NCBI RefSeq assembly: GCF_000282455.1
Contig: NZ_AKJG01000040.1
Span: forward strand, 1 to 56,387
DNA from: Pseudomonas sp. GM74
GTDB lineage: Bacteria; Pseudomonadota; Gammaproteobacteria; Pseudomonadales; Pseudomonadaceae
Reading direction: 5' to 3'
Length of the DNA stretch: 56,387 nt
Positions 26,827 to 37,321 of this stretch are shown here, piece after piece. The translations under genes were made by a program, and so were the position numbers. Below the pieces are notes generated by a model. It worked only from the letters and a program-made list of their open reading frames with translations. It ran no database searches and was not told where the DNA came from. Within the stretch, counting starts at the first letter, position 1, and every line of letters begins with the position of its first letter.

Positions 26827-27846
26827 TCAGGACCTGGTGGTGGTCAGCAAGTCCAGCGCAACATCGACGATCATGTCTTCCTGACCGCCGACCATGCGCC
26901 GCTTGCCCAGCTCGACGAGGATGTCGAGGGTCTTGAGGCCGTACTTGGCGGCGGCGATTTCAGCGTGGCGCAGGAAGCTCGAATAGACCCCGGCGTAACC
27001 CAGCGCCAGGGTTTCGCGATCCACCCGCACCGGCCGGTCCTGCAGCGGGCGAACGATGTCGTCGGCGGCATCAAGCAAGGTGTAGAGGTCGGTGCCGAGG
27101 TTCCAGCCGAGGCGCTCGGCAGCGGCGATGAACACCTCCAGCGGCGCGTTGCCGGCACCGGCGCCCATCCCGGCCAGGCTGGCATCGATACGGTCGCAGC
27201 CCTCCTCCACCGCTGTGATCGAGTTGGCCACACCGAGGCTCAGGTTATGGTGCGCGTGCATGCCGGTTTCGGTTTCCGGCTTGAGCACCGCCTTGAACGC
27301 ACGGAAACGCTCGCGCACGTCCTGCATGTTCATCGCACCACCGGAATCGGCCATGTACACGCACGTCGCGCCGTAGCTCTCCATCAGCTTTGCCTGGGCG
27401 GCCAACTGCTCGGCCGGGATCATGTGGCTCATCATCAGGAAACCGACGGTATCCATGCCCAGCTCGCGGGCGTATTCGATGTGCTGTTTCGAGACATCGG
27501 CCTCGGTGCAATGGGTGGCGATGCGCACCACCCGGGCACCGGCGTTGTAGGCTGCTTTCAGGTCATGCACGGTGCCGATACCGGGCAACAACAGGGTGGT
27601 GATTTTGGCGTGACTGATCACGTCGGCGGCGGCCTCGATCCATTCCAGATCGGTGTGCGCCGCGAAGCCGTAGTTGAAGCTCGAGCCTTGCAGACCGTCA
27701 CCGTGGGCGACTTCGATCGAGTCGACCCTGGCCTTGTCCAGGGCACGGGCGATGTCTTGAACGTTCTGAATCGAGTACTGGTGACGGATGGCGTGGCTGC
27801 CATCGCGCAGGGTGACGTCGGAGATGTAGAGTTTTTTACCGTTCAT
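26827..27846 (-). CDS. mhpE: 4-hydroxy-2-oxovalerate aldolase
   Basis: 339 residues, DRE-TIM aldolase of the DmpG/BphI/MhpE family. The metal and catalytic motif LRDGSH is at 13-18, and the metal His pair lies in MHAHHN. It cleaves 4-hydroxy-2-oxopentanoate to pyruvate and acetaldehyde, channelled to MhpF in a complex. A GAGGAG box precedes the ATG, and the gene follows mhpF by 10 bp, the usual F-E order. Confidence 0.95.
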   Translation of the reverse strand: MNGKKLYISDVTLRDGSHAIRHQYSIQNVQDIARALDKARVDSIEVAHGDGLQGSSFNYGFAAHTDLEWIEAAADVISHAKITTLLLPGIGTVHDLKAAYNAGARVVRIATHCTEADVSKQHIEYARELGMDTVGFLMMSHMIPAEQLAAQAKLMESYGATCVYMADSGGAMNMQDVRERFRAFKAVLKPETETGMHAHHNLSLGVANSITAVEEGCDRIDASLAGMGAGAGNAPLEVFIAAAERLGWNLGTDLYTLLDAADDIVRPLQDRPVRVDRETLALGYAGVYSSFLRHAEIAAAKYGLKTLDILVELGKRRMVGGQEDMIVDVALDLLTTTRS

Positions 27847-27856
27847 GAAATTCTCC

Positions 27857-28792
27857 TCAGGCCTGTTGCATCGACTGCGCCATGCGCTCGGCAGTGGCCA
27901 AGGCAGCGGAGGTCATGATGTCGAGATTGCCGGCGTAGGCCGGCAGGTAATGGGCGGCACCTTCGACTTCGAGGAACACCGAGGTCTTGAGGCCCGAGAA
28001 TTTGCCGAGGCCAGGAATGTTCAGTGGTGCGTCTTCAGGGATGACGTCGAACTGGACCTTCTGCTTCAAACGATAGCCCGGCACATAGGCCTGCACGGCG
28101 GCGGCCATCTCTTCGATGGAGGTCTCGACCTTGGCTTGGTCGGCCGCCTCGGACAGCACGAACACCGTGTCGCGCATCATCAGTGGCGGCTCGGCCGGGT
28201 TCATGATGATGATCGCCTTACCCTTGGCCGCGCCGCCGATCAATTCAATGGCCCTGGAGGTGGTCTCGGTGAACTCGTCAATATTGGCGCGGGTGCCGGG
28301 GCCGGCGGATTTGCTGGCGATCGAGGCGATGATCTCGGCGTAATGCACCTTGGCCACGCGCGATACCGCCGCGACCATCGGGATGGTTGCCTGACCGCCG
28401 CAGGTGACCATGTTGACGTTGAACTGGTAGAGGTTCTGTTCCAGGTTGACCACTGGCACACAGTACGGGCCGATGGCGGCGGGTGTCAGGTCGATCAGGC
28501 GGATGCCGGGTTTGATCGAGCGCAGAAACGCATCGTTCTTCACGTGAGCGCCGGCCGAGGTGGCATCGAAAACGAAGTCGATGTCCTTGAACACGTCCAT
28601 GCGGGTCAGGCCCTCAACGCCTTCATGGGTCGTGGCCACACCCATACGTTGAGCACGGGCCAAGCCGTCGGAGGCCGGGTCGATACCGACCATGACCGCC
28701 ATTTCCAGATACCTGGCGTTACGCAGGATTTTGATCATCAGATCGGTGCCGATGTTGCCGGAGCCGACGATGGCGACTTTGAGTTTTTTCAT
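27857..28792 (-). CDS. mhpF: Acetaldehyde dehydrogenase (acylating)
   Basis: 311 residues with an N-terminal Rossmann motif VGSGNIG (9-15) and catalytic Cys131 in MVTCGGQA. It converts acetaldehyde, CoA and NAD+ to acetyl-CoA together with the aldolase. The start at 28792 is the first residue of the Rossmann strand; an upstream start at 28828 would overlap mhpD and has no support. It is followed by mhpE after 10 bp. Confidence 0.95.
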   Translation of the reverse strand: MKKLKVAIVGSGNIGTDLMIKILRNARYLEMAVMVGIDPASDGLARAQRMGVATTHEGVEGLTRMDVFKDIDFVFDATSAGAHVKNDAFLRSIKPGIRLIDLTPAAIGPYCVPVVNLEQNLYQFNVNMVTCGGQATIPMVAAVSRVAKVHYAEIIASIASKSAGPGTRANIDEFTETTSRAIELIGGAAKGKAIIIMNPAEPPLMMRDTVFVLSEAADQAKVETSIEEMAAAVQAYVPGYRLKQKVQFDVIPEDAPLNIPGLGKFSGLKTSVFLEVEGAAHYLPAYAGNLDIMTSAALATAERMAQSMQQA

Positions 28793-28824
28793 GGTGTTTA
28801 CCTTTTGTGCACGCAAGTCGCCGA

Positions 28825-29631
28825 TCACTCGGCGCTACTCTCTACCTTGAAGTCCACACCGACACGGCCGATACCTTCGATCTCGGCCTCGAATCGATCA
28901 CCCGCTACTACCGGTACCATCGGCCCCAGCGCGCCAGTGAGAATGATGTCGCCGGCCTTGAGCGGTTCACCCAAACGCGCCATGGTCCGAGCCAGCCAGA
29001 CCGCGGCATTGAGCGGATGGCCCAGACACTCGGCGCCGCTGCCGCTGGAAACCTCTTCACCGTTGCGGGTCATGCGCATGCTTGCCAGACGCAGGTCGAG
29101 GCCTTCCAGGCGACGGGCTGGACCGCCGAGCACGAAGCAGCCACTGGAGGCGTTGTCAGCCACGGTATCGACGAAGCGGATGTTCCAGCCCTGGACCCGA
29201 CTGCCAACGATTTCCAGTGCCGGGATGACCCAGCCGGTGGCCGTCATCACGTCGGCAAACGTGGTGTCGAGGCTTGGCAGGTCGCGCTCCAGGATCAGCG
29301 CGATCTCGGCTTCGATCTTCGGTTGCAGCACACTGGCGAACGGCACCACCTGGTTGTCGCCGTAGCACATGTCGGCGAACAAAGTGCCGAAGTCCGGCTG
29401 ATCCACACCCAATTGACGTTGCACCTTGGGATTAGTCAGGCCGATCTTGCGGCCGACCACACGCCGACCGCTGGCCACGGCATGGGCGACGTTGAGTCGC
29501 TGGATGGTGTAGGCGGCCTCGGCGTTGTTTTCGCCAATCTGCTCGCGCAGCGGTTCGATCGCTTCACCGCTGGCCTGGGCCTGGCGCAAGGCGCTGGCCA
29601 GTTGATCCAGGGTCTGTTGGGTAACACTCAT
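28825..29631 (-). CDS. mhpD: 2-keto-4-pentenoate hydratase
   Basis: 268 residues of the MhpD/DmpE hydratase family within the FAH-like fold, with the metal ligands around EAEIAL and the GRKIGLTN segment. It adds water to 2-hydroxypenta-2,4-dienoate to give 4-hydroxy-2-oxovalerate. A GAGGTG box precedes the ATG. It lies between mhpC and mhpF in the meta-cleavage operon, as in other mhp/dmp clusters. Confidence 0.93.
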   Translation of the reverse strand: MSVTQQTLDQLASALRQAQASGEAIEPLREQIGENNAEAAYTIQRLNVAHAVASGRRVVGRKIGLTNPKVQRQLGVDQPDFGTLFADMCYGDNQVVPFASVLQPKIEAEIALILERDLPSLDTTFADVMTATGWVIPALEIVGSRVQGWNIRFVDTVADNASSGCFVLGGPARRLEGLDLRLASMRMTRNGEEVSSGSGAECLGHPLNAAVWLARTMARLGEPLKAGDIILTGALGPMVPVVAGDRFEAEIEGIGRVGVDFKVESSAE

Positions 29632-29749
29632 AACTCACCTCAGAGATTGCGCGCTGCTCAAGCTTCGCCCGATACCCTGCCAAGAGGGCATCGAGCATGC
29701 CTGGCGCTGGAGTGGGAGGAACCGAAGTCCGCCAGCGCCAGGTGCCCGA

Positions 29750-30619
29750 TCAGCGGCTCAGGAAATCCAGCACCATGCGGTTGAAGGTGTCGGCGTGCTC
29801 CCATTGCGCCCAGTGGCCGCAGCTGTTGAACACGTGCAGTTCGGAATTGGGGATGCCGGCGATCAGGCGCAGGCCGGTGTCCATCGGCACGAAGCGATCG
29901 TTACGCCCCCAGATAACCAACGTCTGCGCCTTGATTTCGCCCAGGCGCGGACCGAAGTCAGGGAACTGTTTCGGATTGATGGAATGGCTCTCGACGAAAT
30001 TTTCCAGGTGGTCCCGACGTGACAGCATGTTGTCCAGGCGAGTCTGGAACAGCTCTTCAGTGAGGTCGCTGGTGTCGAAGACAAAGACGTTCATCATCTT
30101 CTTCAGGTTCTCGACGGTCGGCTCGCGGTACAGCCCCTGCAGCAACTTGATGCCTTCAGTCGGCATTGGCACAAACGAACTCGCACCACCGGTACCGCCG
30201 CCCATCAGCACCAGTTTGCCGACCCGCTTCGGGTTGGCCAGAGCGAAGGCGACAGCGCTGTGCCCCCCCATGGAGTTGCCGAGAATATGCACTCGCTCAA
30301 GGCCCAGCACATCGAGCAGGCCTTCCAGCACACGGGCATTAAGATCCGAGCGTGAGCCGGTGCAAACGATGGAGTCGCTCTTGCTCCAGCCAGGGCAATC
30401 CATGAGGATCACCCGGTAGCCGGCCTCGACCAATGGCTCGATGTTGCGGTTGAAGTTGGCCCAGCCGCTGGCGCCCGGACCAGAACCGTGCAGCATCACT
30501 ACTGTCTCGGCGCCTTGGCCGCAGTCGTTGTAATGGATGTTCAGCTCAAGATCGCCTTCGTTGATACGAGCGAACTTGCTGCTGGACGCTTCGGTCAGGG
30601 CTTGGGATGTTTCTCTCAT
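29750..30619 (-). CDS. mhpC: 2-hydroxy-6-oxonona-2,4-dienedioate hydrolase
   Basis: 289 residues, matching E. coli MhpC almost motif by motif from memory. The oxyanion segment is [13 protein letters not shown], the nucleophile is Ser116 (GNSMGG), with Asp241 (GRNDRF) and His269 (CGHW). It cleaves the C-C bond of the ring-fission product of 2,3-dihydroxyphenylpropionate, giving succinate and 2-hydroxypentadienoate. It has a strong AAGGAG box and follows mhpB by about 40 bp. Confidence 0.95.
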   Translation of the reverse strand: MRETSQALTEASSSKFARINEGDLELNIHYNDCGQGAETVVMLHGSGPGASGWANFNRNIEPLVEAGYRVILMDCPGWSKSDSIVCTGSRSDLNARVLEGLLDVLGLERVHILGNSMGGHSAVAFALANPKRVGKLVLMGGGTGGASSFVPMPTEGIKLLQGLYREPTVENLKKMMNVFVFDTSDLTEELFQTRLDNMLSRRDHLENFVESHSINPKQFPDFGPRLGEIKAQTLVIWGRNDRFVPMDTGLRLIAGIPNSELHVFNSCGHWAQWEHADTFNRMVLDFLSR

Positions 30620-30662
30620 TGGCTAACTCCTTGAGTTCAGAGAATGGCATTACGAAGTCGCT

Positions 30663-31607
30663 TCAGACCGACGGTTTGGCACTGAGCGAGCCGAAGCCTG
30701 CGATCCATTCGGGAATCGGGCGGTAGTAACGGTCGTTTGCCTGATAGGGACCAAAGGCGGAGAGCGCGGCGAAAGCCGCCACCCAGGTTTTCACTTCGTG
30801 AGTGGATTTACCGGCGAGCGCAGACAGCTCGGCATTGCCCAATCCGTCCAGTTCGGCAAGGCGCCCTTCGGCCAGAATGTCGAGGAACTGCTGATCCCAT
30901 TCCGGGTTGAGCGGGTGCAGCGAGCTCGGGTCTTCGATGAAGCGTTGAGCCGCGAGGATGACCCGCTGCTGGCGCGCTTCACGTTCATCGGCCGGCAGGT
31001 TTCGGCCGCTGCCCATCAGCCGGTCGGCCATGCGGGCATCCACTTTGGCCAGCTCCGGTACCGGTGGCTGATGCGACAGACCGCCGGATGCAAGGAACAG
31101 GACCCGTTTATTCAGCGTTCGGGCAAAAGTCCCGATGGCCTCGCCGAACAGGCGGGCCCGCTGGAAACCCGGCAGCGGGATGGCCACCGAGTTGACGAAG
31201 ACCGGGATTACCGGGCAACGCTCGAGCCCACCAAGCAACAACTCCAGCGGTTGGGCAAAGCCATGATCGACCTGCATGCAGTAGGAAACGGCCGTGTCCA
31301 CACCCGCATCGAGTACCGCCGTGGCGCAGGCCTCGGCCAGATCTCTGGGTACACTGAGCGGACCGGCAGCGGTGCCGAAGTCACCGATGGCATGGGCGGC
31401 CATGCCAATGCAGAACGATGGCATCACGTCATAGAAAAAGCCGTTGTAGTGATCCGGTGCGAACAGGATCACCAGCTCCGGATCGAACTGTGTGATCCGC
31501 TGCCGGGCGTCGCCCACCACGCCATCGACCTCGGCCAGAACCGCTGGAAGCGGGTCGACATGACCGACCAGTGGGGTATGCGACAGGCATTGCAGATAGG
31601 CACTCAC
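30663..31607 (-). CDS. mhpB: 2,3-dihydroxyphenylpropionate 1,2-dioxygenase (extradiol)
   Basis: 314 residues, the same length and motifs as E. coli MhpB, a type III extradiol dioxygenase. The acid-base residues His115 (QVDHGF) and His179 (GLSHQ) fall at the E. coli positions. It opens the ring of 3-(2,3-dihydroxyphenyl)propionate next to the hydroxyls using Fe2+ and O2. Translation starts at GTG (31607) with AAGGTG upstream. It is the first gene of the mhpBCDFE operon and is preceded by promoter module B; mhpA and mhpR are absent. Confidence 0.96.
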   Translation of the reverse strand: MSAYLQCLSHTPLVGHVDPLPAVLAEVDGVVGDARQRITQFDPELVILFAPDHYNGFFYDVMPSFCIGMAAHAIGDFGTAAGPLSVPRDLAEACATAVLDAGVDTAVSYCMQVDHGFAQPLELLLGGLERCPVIPVFVNSVAIPLPGFQRARLFGEAIGTFARTLNKRVLFLASGGLSHQPPVPELAKVDARMADRLMGSGRNLPADEREARQQRVILAAQRFIEDPSSLHPLNPEWDQQFLDILAEGRLAELDGLGNAELSALAGKSTHEVKTWVAAFAALSAFGPYQANDRYYRPIPEWIAGFGSLSAKPSV

Positions 31608-31818
31608 TTCAGGCCACCTTGCTTACACGAAAGGGTGACTCGGTACGTCGCATCATTCATGAGCGATCAACTCCGTAGCAGACATCAGTAACCAACCTTG
31701 ATTGGCGCTCTGGTTTCGTCGGTTGGCATCTCACGCAAAAACTTCGTCCGGCAAGACACCTGGTCGTCTGTGCTCATTTCCAACTGCGATCCCAATACGT
31801 CGCCATAGACATGACCCG

Positions 31819-31880
31819 ATCATAGGAAGCTCTCCCGGCATCGGCGCTCCAATGGGTTACGCCGTTATCCCGACAGCGCA
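31819..31880 (-). promoter_or_regulatory. XylS-type activated promoter of mhpBCDFE (module B)
   Basis: On the minus strand: TGCG-N6-GGATA (31880-31866), GGAGCG (31850-31845) and the -10 box TATGAT (31824-31819), in the same geometry as modules A and C. The predicted start leaves a 5' leader of about 205 nt before the mhpB GTG. A perfect 7-bp hairpin (31891-31912) lies just upstream of the promoter. Confidence 0.75.
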
Positions 31881-31914
31881 AAAAACTGCGCCAAAGAACG
31901 ACTTTTCTTTGGAC

Positions 31915-31951
31915 GAAAAAAATGGACCTCTTTTCAGAGATCCATTTTTTA
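31915..31951 (-). terminator. Terminator of the 3-hydroxybenzoate/gentisate operon
   Basis: A long stem (AAAAAATGGA, CTCT / AGAG, TCCATTTTTT) with a TTTC loop is flanked by A and T runs. It lies about 40 bp past the stop of the 3-hydroxybenzoate hydroxylase gene and separates that operon from promoter module B. Confidence 0.88.
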
Positions 31952-31989
31952 ATGGACCGCGCTTGCGTTAGGCGAAGTCGATAAGCGGA

Positions 31990-33189
31990 TCAGTGCTTCA
32001 TGCAGTTATCGAGGCTCCAGCCGTACAGCCACTGTATGGCGTCGTAGAACTGCTCCTGCGTACGTCCTTCCCATAGCTGGTTGCGCACCTGACGCTCGAC
32101 ACCTTTGGCGTGGTAGAGGCGTCCCATCTCACGGGCTGACCAGAGGATGCGGGCGGTGCGTGGGATACGGATGGTTTCGTACAGACGGAAAGCAGCTTGC
32201 AGGTCGAAGTTGCATTGCTTGACGGCCTGCCCCAGTACCACGGCGTCCTCCAGTGCACTGCAGGCGCCTTGGGCCAGGTATTGGGTCATGGGATGCGCGG
32301 CATCGCCGAGGATGGTCACACGACCTTCGCCCCAGTTTTCCACCGGGTCGCGGTCAGCCGTGGCCCAGCGCCGCCAGGAGGACGGACGGTCAAGCATTTG
32401 CCGTGGACGCGGGTGAATACCCTCGAAGTAGCTCAGTACTTCCTCTTTGCTGCCTTCGGTAACGCCCCACTCTTCCTGTTCCTTGCTGTGGAAGGTGACG
32501 ACCAGGTTGTATTGCTTGCCACCACGCAGCGGGTAATGCACCAGGTGGCAACGCGGGCCTGCCCAGAGCATCGGCGCGTTGACGCGCAAGTCCTCAGGCA
32601 TATCCTTTTCCTCGACCACCGCGCGGTACACCACGTGCCCGGTCACACGCGGCGGCTCGCCATGCAGCGCATCGCGAACCACCGAGCGCACTCCGTCGCA
32701 GCCGATCACGGCATCGGCGCGGTAGGTATTGCCGTGACTGTCGGTCAGCGTTACGCCATCGGCGTCCTGCTCTAGGTTTTTAATGCAGACCGAAGTTTTG
32801 AACTGAATCAGCGGGTTGTTTTGCACCACTTCAAGAATCGACAGATGAATGTCGACACGGTGGATTACTCCATAGGGGTTGCCAAAGCGATTGCGGAACG
32901 CTTCACCGACATCGATGCGAGCGACTTCGTGGGCATCGATTGCATCCATCATGATCAGATGATCAGTGAACACCGAGCGACTCCGTGCGGCCTCGCCCGC
33001 TCCCAGAGCGTCGAGCGCCGCATAGGCATTCGGGCCAAGCTGGATGCCGGCACCGATCTCGCCGATATGGTCAGCCTGCTCCAGTAGCAGTACCGCAATA
33101 CCCTGCTGGGTCAATGCCTGGGCAGCGGCGAGGCCACCGATGCCTCCACCGACGACGATAACCGACTGTTTTTTATCTTGTGCAGTCAT
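31990..33189 (-). CDS. mhbM: 3-hydroxybenzoate 6-monooxygenase (FAD)
   Basis: 399 residues from the ATG at 33189 (GGAG box); the longer frame upstream has no signal. FAD-binding GGGIGG is at 14-19, the mid-protein DG motif is GCDGVRSVVRD, and the second FAD motif is GDAAHPM. It belongs to the salicylate-hydroxylase-like class A flavoprotein monooxygenases and closely resembles 3-hydroxybenzoate 6-hydroxylases (MhbM/NagX/XlnD), which make gentisate with NADH and O2. Gentisate dioxygenase, maleylpyruvate isomerase and fumarylpyruvate hydrolase genes upstream in the same operon support this over salicylate 1-hydroxylase. Confidence 0.9.
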   Translation of the reverse strand: MTAQDKKQSVIVVGGGIGGLAAAQALTQQGIAVLLLEQADHIGEIGAGIQLGPNAYAALDALGAGEAARSRSVFTDHLIMMDAIDAHEVARIDVGEAFRNRFGNPYGVIHRVDIHLSILEVVQNNPLIQFKTSVCIKNLEQDADGVTLTDSHGNTYRADAVIGCDGVRSVVRDALHGEPPRVTGHVVYRAVVEEKDMPEDLRVNAPMLWAGPRCHLVHYPLRGGKQYNLVVTFHSKEQEEWGVTEGSKEEVLSYFEGIHPRPRQMLDRPSSWRRWATADRDPVENWGEGRVTILGDAAHPMTQYLAQGACSALEDAVVLGQAVKQCNFDLQAAFRLYETIRIPRTARILWSAREMGRLYHAKGVERQVRNQLWEGRTQEQFYDAIQWLYGWSLDNCMKH

Positions 33190-33254
33190 GATTCCGGTCT
33201 CCAAATATGTTGCTGAGCAGGCTGCATGGATGGGCAGCGAAGCCTGCCGATTAG

Positions 33255-33893
33255 TTATGCAATGAAGTCGGGCTGCCGTGCAGGTGCAGCAGCCAGAAAT
33301 GCAGGCAGCTCCAGGCAATGGCGATACACCGCCATCACCCGCGGGTAAGAGGAAAGGTCACAGCCCATGCGCTCGGCATTGGCCACTTGCGGTATCAGGC
33401 AGCAGTCGGCGAGGCCAGGCTCGTCACCCATGCAGTAGTTGCCGCTGCCATGGCGTTGCAGCAGTGCTTCGACGGCGGCCAGACCTTCGGCCACCCAATG
33501 TTTGTACCAGGCAGCCTTTTGTTCAGCGGTGACGGCCAATACGTTCTGCAGATAATTGAGCACCCGTACGTTGTTGATCGGATGGATATCGCAGCCGATC
33601 AGGTTGGCGATTTCCAGCACGAGGGCACGCTGCAGAGCATCGGCCGGGATCAGCCGTGGGTCGGGGTACTGGCTGTCGAGGTAGTCGATGATGGCCAGGG
33701 ATTGGGTCAACAGAGCGCCATCGGCATCGAGCACCGGCACACCGCCAATCGGACTGCGCTCGCGATGTTCGCAACTGTACTGTTGACCGACCCGCAGGTT
33801 GATGCCCTGGTAGTCGTAGGGCAGCTCCTTCAACGCAAGCGCGATACGCACCCGGTAAGAGGTGGAGCTATTGAAGAAACTGTAGAGCTTCAT
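33255..33893 (-). CDS. mhbI: Maleylpyruvate isomerase (zeta-GST type)
   Basis: 212 residues with a thioredoxin-like N-terminal domain (SSTSYRVRIAL, the zeta-class Ser/Cys glutathione site) and a helical C-terminal GST domain. It isomerises maleylpyruvate to fumarylpyruvate, probably with glutathione. Maleylacetoacetate isomerase is the close alternative; the gentisate context decides. It lies 21 bp after the transporter gene. Confidence 0.9.
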   Translation of the reverse strand: MKLYSFFNSSTSYRVRIALALKELPYDYQGINLRVGQQYSCEHRERSPIGGVPVLDADGALLTQSLAIIDYLDSQYPDPRLIPADALQRALVLEIANLIGCDIHPINNVRVLNYLQNVLAVTAEQKAAWYKHWVAEGLAAVEALLQRHGSGNYCMGDEPGLADCCLIPQVANAERMGCDLSSYPRVMAVYRHCLELPAFLAAAPARQPDFIA

Positions 33894-33914
33894 AGTGACT
33901 GTACCTATGGCAGA

Positions 33915-35282
33915 TCAATGAACGACGATTGAGGTCTGCTGCAGCGAGCGGCTGTAGCGTAGGCCCATCAGAAATATCGCCGCGCTTGCCAGCACGGCGG
34001 GCACCATCAGGAGGGTGAAGACGCCGCTAAAACCCATGCCCATGCCTAGCATCCAGCCACCGCCGAGGGTGCCGAGAACCGCGCCGATGCGGCCGACACC
34101 ATGGGCCCAGCTGACCCCGGTGGCACGCATGGTGGTCGGGTAGAAGCCGGCAGCCAGCGCATTGGCCCCGACTTGCGATCCACTGATGCAAAAGCCCATG
34201 CCGAACACCCCGAGAACCAACAGGATGTACCGATCATGGAAGAGACCGATCGACATCAGGCAGAAGGCGCCTGCGATGTAGGCGCAGACCAACACCCAGA
34301 ATGGGTTGCAGCGATCCATGGCCCCACCCAGGACAATAGCGCCCACGGTGCCGCCAACCTGAAACATGGCGCTGATCAGCGCTGCCTGGCTGAGCTGCAG
34401 GCCGGTATCCTTGATCAGGATCGGCAGCCAACTGGTCATCATGTAAATGATCAGCAAGCTCATGGAGAATGAACTCCACAGCAGCAGGGTTCCCATGCGA
34501 TGGCTACCGCTGAGAATCTGGTGGATCGGCGACTGGCGAGTGTTGGATTCACCGATTCCATCGTGAATCTCATAGCTGAGGTTGCTTGCCAGCGGTTGTG
34601 CCGAGATACGTTGCAAAATGGCGCTGATCCGCGCCGCAGGCGCCGAGCGCTGCACCAGGAATCGCACCGACTCAGGCAACAGTACAAACAGAAATGGCAA
34701 ACACAACAGCGGTAACAAGCCGCCAAGAAACAGCATGCTGCGCCAACCGAACACTGGGACCATCTGAGCGGCTACTACCCCCCCGAGCGCTGACCCCAGG
34801 GTGAAGCCGCAGAACATGGTGGTGACCATCAACGAGCGACGGCGTTGCGGGCAGTATTCGGAGGTCAGGGTGATCGCATTGGGCATGGCGCCACCCAAGC
34901 CAAGTCCGGTAAGAAAGCGCATGGCGGTCAGGCTCAGGACATCTTGTGACGCACAAGCGGCCAGGCTCCACCCACCGAAGAATAAAACGGAAATCAGCAA
35001 TATGGTTTTGCGACCGAAACGGTCAGCCAAGGGGCCTGCGATGAAAGCCCCCAGCATCAGGCCGAGCAAAGAAGCGCCCAGTACCGGGTTGAGTTGCGCA
35101 GGCGTCAAACCCCATTCGTCGCGCAAGGCCGGGGCGATGAAACCGACGGCGGCAGTGTCCAGACCATCGATGGCCGTCACCAGAAAGCACAAGCCCAGAA
35201 CCAACCACTGAAAGGGGCTGACCGGCCTGGTGTCGATGAAGTCCTGTACATCCACACTATTATTTTTATCCGTGGAAGACAT
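33915..35282 (-). CDS. Aromatic acid:H+ symporter (MFS, AAHS family)
   Basis: 455 residues, 12 transmembrane helices. The AAHS signature DGLDTAAVGFIAPAL lies in TM1 and the cytoplasmic loop after TM2 has GPLADRFGRK. A GGAGG box precedes the ATG. It lies inside the gentisate operon, so 3-hydroxybenzoate or gentisate import is likely (MhbT/GenK-like); relatives also carry benzoate or 4-hydroxybenzoate. Confidence 0.92.
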   Translation of the reverse strand: MSSTDKNNSVDVQDFIDTRPVSPFQWLVLGLCFLVTAIDGLDTAAVGFIAPALRDEWGLTPAQLNPVLGASLLGLMLGAFIAGPLADRFGRKTILLISVLFFGGWSLAACASQDVLSLTAMRFLTGLGLGGAMPNAITLTSEYCPQRRRSLMVTTMFCGFTLGSALGGVVAAQMVPVFGWRSMLFLGGLLPLLCLPFLFVLLPESVRFLVQRSAPAARISAILQRISAQPLASNLSYEIHDGIGESNTRQSPIHQILSGSHRMGTLLLWSSFSMSLLIIYMMTSWLPILIKDTGLQLSQAALISAMFQVGGTVGAIVLGGAMDRCNPFWVLVCAYIAGAFCLMSIGLFHDRYILLVLGVFGMGFCISGSQVGANALAAGFYPTTMRATGVSWAHGVGRIGAVLGTLGGGWMLGMGMGFSGVFTLLMVPAVLASAAIFLMGLRYSRSLQQTSIVVH

Positions 35283-35368
35283 AAGCGAATCCTCCGGGCC
35301 CGCGCAATGCGGGCCACGTATTGGCCTTCAATCCGGGGCCGGCGGCGTGGAGCCGGCCCCGGAGCGGG

Positions 35369-36067
35369 TTAAACGACGTCGACCTGGATCTCGCCCAAGC
35401 CTTCTACGCCACCGGTCATGCGCTCGCCGACCACCACCGGGCCCACACCTTCCGGTGTACCCGTCATGATCAAGTCGCCAGGCTGCAGTTCGAAGAAGCG
35501 CGAGAGATAGCTAATGGTTTCCGGGACAGACCAGATCAGCTTGTCGATATCGCTGCGTTGCTTGTCAGTGCCATTGACCTGCAGCCACAGACCGGCCTTG
35601 CTCGGGTGGCCAATCTGGCTGGCCGGGTGCAATGGACCGATCGGAGCCGAGGCATCGAACGCCTTGCCGATTTCCCAAGGGCGGCCCATTTCGCGCATTT
35701 TCATCTGCAGGTCACGGCGGGTCATGTCCAGGCCAACGGCGTAGCCATAGACATAGTCGTTGGCCTGCTCCAGCGGAATATCGCGACCTGCCTTGCCAAT
35801 GGCCACAACGAGCTCGATTTCGTAGTGATAGTTGCTGGTTTCAGCCGGATAAGGCAGTTCCAAGGGCTGGTAATAAGCCACCGGCACCACGGAGTCGGCC
35901 GGTTTGCAGAAAAAGAACGGCGGCTCGCGGTCGGGATCAAAACCCATTTCCCGCGCATGAGCGGCGTAGTTACGGCCGACGCAATACACCCGGCGCACCG
36001 GAAAAGTGTCAGTGCTGCCATTGATCGACAGTGCAGTAACCGCTTGAGGCTCGACAACGTAAGTCAT
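35369..36067 (-). CDS. mhbH: Fumarylpyruvate hydrolase (FAH family)
   Basis: 232 residues, single FAH domain. [15 protein letters not shown] is the conserved N-terminal strand, and metal ligands are in [10 protein letters not shown] and the following Asp. It hydrolyses fumarylpyruvate to fumarate and pyruvate. An AGGAG box lies 6 nt before the ATG. It sits between gentisate dioxygenase and the transporter. Confidence 0.9.
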   Translation of the reverse strand: MTYVVEPQAVTALSINGSTDTFPVRRVYCVGRNYAAHAREMGFDPDREPPFFFCKPADSVVPVAYYQPLELPYPAETSNYHYEIELVVAIGKAGRDIPLEQANDYVYGYAVGLDMTRRDLQMKMREMGRPWEIGKAFDASAPIGPLHPASQIGHPSKAGLWLQVNGTDKQRSDIDKLIWSVPETISYLSRFFELQPGDLIMTGTPEGVGPVVVGERMTGGVEGLGEIQVDVV

Positions 36068-36097
36068 GCTCGACTCCTGATAGAAACGAATTCGGGA

Positions 36098-37147
36098 TTA
36101 ACGGGTTTCACGGGATTCGCGAAGAATGCCCAGCGCTTCCTGGACCGGTCGGTCAGAGAAGCTGAACAGCACGCAGTCTTCATCGGTCTGAAAATTCACC
36201 GCCGCCCAACTCGGCACAACGAAGATGTCGCGGGCTTCGAACTCATGGCGCTGTCCGGCGATATTGACGCTGCCCCGGCCTTCCACGACCGAAAAAACCG
36301 TGGCATCGGTATTGCGGTAAGTCTGACCACGGAAACCTCGCGGCAGAATTTGCATGAAGGTCGCAATGGTCGGCATCGGCCAGCCGCCGGTAAGCGGATT
36401 CACGTAGCGCAGCTTCACCCCATCCCACGGATCGACCTGATCCTGGCGCAGCAGGATGTCGAGCGCCTCGCGAGTACGGGCATAGGGGTAGTTGAATACA
36501 GGCGAAGTTCGCGAACTGGATTCATGGCGCATCGGCAGTAAATTCATGCCATAGCGCGCGTAGCTGTTGCCTTCGGGGCGGGTCAGTGGCTGAACCGGCT
36601 CCTCGTAGTTTTCGGCGAATCCAGCGCCAAAAAAACGCACCATGGGAATGTCCAGACCGTCGAGCCAGATCACCGGCTCGCCGCCTTCGGCTTCAGTCGG
36701 GTTGCCATGGTCATGCCAGGTCCAGGAGGGTGTGATGATGAAGTCGCCGGGCTCCATGGTCGTGCGTTCGCCGTCGACTGCCGTAAACGCCCCGCGACCT
36801 TCGACGACAAAGCGCAGCGCTGATTGACTGTGGCGGTGACTTGGGGCGATCTCACCCGGCAGGATCATTTGCAGTCCGGCGTACAGGCTCGAGGTAATCG
36901 AAGCCGAGCCACGGATGGCAGGATTCTCCAGGACCAGAACGCGACGAACCGCTTCTTCTGCCGAGATCAAACGACCCGCTTCAGTCAGATAAGGACGCAA
37001 TTCCCGATAACGCCATAACGCACCGACACAGGCATCGGCAGGCTCTTTGGGAACCAGATTGTGCAGTTGCTCCCAAAGCGGGAAGAGATGATGCTTGTCG
37101 ATGCGCTGGTAAAAATCGGCACGCACATCGTTGATTTTGTTATTCAT
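36098..37147 (-). CDS. mhbD: Gentisate 1,2-dioxygenase
   Basis: 349 residues, bicupin. The N-terminal cupin carries the iron ligands in [11 protein letters not shown] and a later His in TWHDHG; the second cupin (about 240-335) contains SVVEGRGSV. It opens gentisate between C1 and C2 to maleylpyruvate using Fe2+ and O2. The start at 37147 (MNNKINDV) is preferred over 37219, whose extra residues do not match the family. It is the first gene of the operon, divergent from the LysR regulator at 37322. Confidence 0.93.
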   Translation of the reverse strand: MNNKINDVRADFYQRIDKHHLFPLWEQLHNLVPKEPADACVGALWRYRELRPYLTEAGRLISAEEAVRRVLVLENPAIRGSASITSSLYAGLQMILPGEIAPSHRHSQSALRFVVEGRGAFTAVDGERTTMEPGDFIITPSWTWHDHGNPTEAEGGEPVIWLDGLDIPMVRFFGAGFAENYEEPVQPLTRPEGNSYARYGMNLLPMRHESSSRTSPVFNYPYARTREALDILLRQDQVDPWDGVKLRYVNPLTGGWPMPTIATFMQILPRGFRGQTYRNTDATVFSVVEGRGSVNIAGQRHEFEARDIFVVPSWAAVNFQTDEDCVLFSFSDRPVQEALGILRESRETR

Positions 37148-37321
37148 CAGGACACCCTGGCGAGTTAGCCGAAGGTCAAACCCTTTAGTCGGGTAAACGC
37201 TTCGAAGAGCGGTTTCCATGCGAGGTAGAAACCGTTGCCCGACGAATTATCCTGCAGCATCACATATCCTAATAATGCTATTTTACGATCAATCCATGCT
37301 AATAAATGTATAGGTAAAAAG

